Source: JAAYBG01 sp964411675 (GTDB lineage: Bacteria > Bacillota_I > Bacilli_A > ML615J-28 > CAG-698). Taken from it: a stretch of DNA of 6,564 bases. The stretch is taken from assembly GCA_964411675.1 (NCBI GenBank), contig CAYPLR010000053.1, forward strand, positions 1 through 6,564. Reading direction: 5' to 3'. The stretch's first letter is position 1; each line of letters starts with the position of its first letter. The position numbers and the translations under genes are program-made. This document shows positions 5,740 through 6,564 of this stretch, one piece after another. Under the pieces are notes generated by a model, which was given only the letters and a program-made list of their open reading frames with translations, ran no database searches and was not told the DNA's origin.

Positions 5740-6442
5740 ATTCTTTAGGATGAATGGGTTCAATCATCATACTAAATTTATGTTTATATTTTAATTTAAA
5801 ATACTCTAAAGTACAAACGACAAAAGCTCCTAAACTACCTAAGATAAAATCATACATGGTATCGTTTAGAGCAGCTTGACCGATGAATGGCTCTCCTGTA
5901 ATCGAATCACGATATCGTTGCATATTGCTGAGAGTAGTACTATCAATAGAAAACTCAATCATTTCCCAAATGACTGCTAGTGTCATAGAACAACAAAAAG
6001 CAAATAATACAATAAAGAAAGGATTTAGGTTAATATGAAAAGTAGTACTTCGATGAAGCAAGTTGATGAGTGAAAACGAAAAAATAGCAATTAAACTTCC
6101 TCCCATAAAATGCATAACTCCATCCCACCAGGAATTCATCTGATAAACACCAATAATTTCTCCAATTAATAAAGAACCAATTCCAAAGAAAATGAATAAA
6201 ACTTCCATTGCTTCTGGAATTTCAACTTTGAATTGTTTTTCGATAACCATTGGAATAAAAGAATAGGTTAGTAGAATCACGCACTGAGTAATAATAAAAG
6301 CATTACGACTATCGTATTCATAGTTATTCTCTTTCACCATTTGGACAATAGCAAAAGCTAAGATGGCAAAAACTAAAATTCTTGTCGTTAAGTATAAAAT
6401 GGTGGTTAGGTTTTTATTCTTTTGTAATCTTTTCCAGTTCAT
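5738..6442 (-). CDS. Six-helix integral membrane protein of unknown function (possibly YjdF/DUF2238-like)
   Basis: With a start at 6442 this is a 234-residue protein. About six hydrophobic helices are visible, near residues 12-34, 47-68, 78-100, 108-129, 141-164 and 197-214, with a basic N-terminus (MNWKRLQKNK) and a basic cytosolic-looking tail. Polar residues recur within or beside the helices: WWDGVMHFMGG (105-115, with D107 and H111), WEMIEF (159-164), and NDTMYDF (193-199, with D194 and D198). The spacing resembles DUF2238/YjdF-type membrane proteins, but I only half recognise it and no function should be assigned. ATG at 6442 is chosen because AGGTG lies five bases upstream. The longer frame starts at a TTG (6478), and both it and the ATG at 6469 lie upstream of the predicted transcription start. 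The gene stands alone, convergent with the methyl-transfer operon, with no visible functional link to it. Confidence 0.85.
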   Translation of the reverse strand: MNWKRLQKNKNLTTILYLTTRILVFAILAFAIVQMVKENNYEYDSRNAFIITQCVILLTYSFIPMVIEKQFKVEIPEAMEVLFIFFGIGSLLIGEIIGVYQMNSWWDGVMHFMGGSLIAIFSFSLINLLHRSTTFHINLNPFFIVLFAFCCSMTLAVIWEMIEFSIDSTTLSNMQRYRDSITGEPFIGQAALNDTMYDFILGSLGAFVVCTLEYFKLKYKHKFSMMIEPIHPKE

Positions 6443-6457
6443 AATATCACCTAATCT

Positions 6458-6486
6458 ATTATAAACCATTATGAGCAATAATTCAA
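6458..6486 (-). promoter_or_regulatory. Sigma-A-type promoter of the membrane protein gene
   Basis: On the minus strand TTGAAT (6486-6481) and a perfect TATAAT (6463-6458) are separated by 17 bases, with AT-rich sequence further upstream that could act as an UP element. The expected transcription start near 6451-6452 leaves a leader of only about 10 bases, which begins at the Shine-Dalgarno and ends at ATG 6442. This position argues against the longer coding start. Confidence 0.75.
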
Positions 6487-6564
6487 ATTCACCATTATTT
6501 TAATAGAATAATATTTTTTTATTACTATATTTTTATTCGAAATTGTTGTTGTTATCATTTTATG
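6487..6564. other. AT-rich intergenic edge
   Basis: The last 78 bases are strongly AT-rich with T and A tracts. No convincing promoter, hairpin terminator or coding start was seen. The block may serve as an UP element for the minus-strand promoter next to it. Any gene further right is outside the window. Confidence 0.5.

Noticed and set aside
6443..6478. Longer start of the membrane protein at TTG 6478 or ATG 6469
   Set aside because: Both lie upstream of the predicted transcription start from the TATAAT at 6463-6458, and the Shine-Dalgarno AGGTG serves the ATG at 6442.

Overview
The window is from a low-GC, AT-rich Gram-positive bacterium. Strong AGGAG-type ribosome binding sites, sigma-A-type promoters with TATAAT boxes and short hairpin-plus-T-tract terminators suggest a Firmicute. 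An anaerobic gut-type lineage such as Erysipelotrichia or a Clostridium relative is plausible from the gene content, but this is inference. It is a draft assembly: a run of exactly 100 Ns (2862-2961) interrupts one gene.

Layout. (1) Positions 28-2129 form a two-gene operon with a near-consensus promoter and a clear terminator. It encodes an alpha-oxoamine synthase that reads most like serine palmitoyltransferase, and one base later a short-chain dehydrogenase that would suit reduction of its 3-keto product. Together they look like the first two steps of sphingoid-base (or related amino-ketone lipid) synthesis. (2) Positions 2146-5739 form a tightly packed four-gene operon: a cysteine-rich DUF2284 protein, a RamA/RACo-type [2Fe-2S]-ASKHA corrinoid activator (broken by the N gap), a B12-binding corrinoid protein and a URO-D-family methyltransferase. 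This is a corrinoid-dependent methyl-transfer system with its own reactivation enzyme. The methyl donor is unknown, and no second methyltransferase (to tetrahydrofolate or another acceptor) is present. (3) Positions 5738-6486 on the minus strand hold a single six-helix membrane protein of unknown function, convergent with the operon and sharing its bidirectional terminator.

How the parts work together. In the second operon the URO-D protein would move a methyl group to the Co(I) corrinoid of the B12 protein. The ASKHA protein would reduce the cofactor again, using ATP, whenever it oxidises to Co(II). The DUF2284 protein probably has an Fe-S or metal-related supporting role, since this family commonly accompanies such systems. 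Nothing in the sequence links the lipid-type operon or the membrane protein functionally to the methyl-transfer operon.

There is no gene-free stretch longer than 300 bases. No tRNA, rRNA, CRISPR array, insertion sequence or riboswitch was seen.
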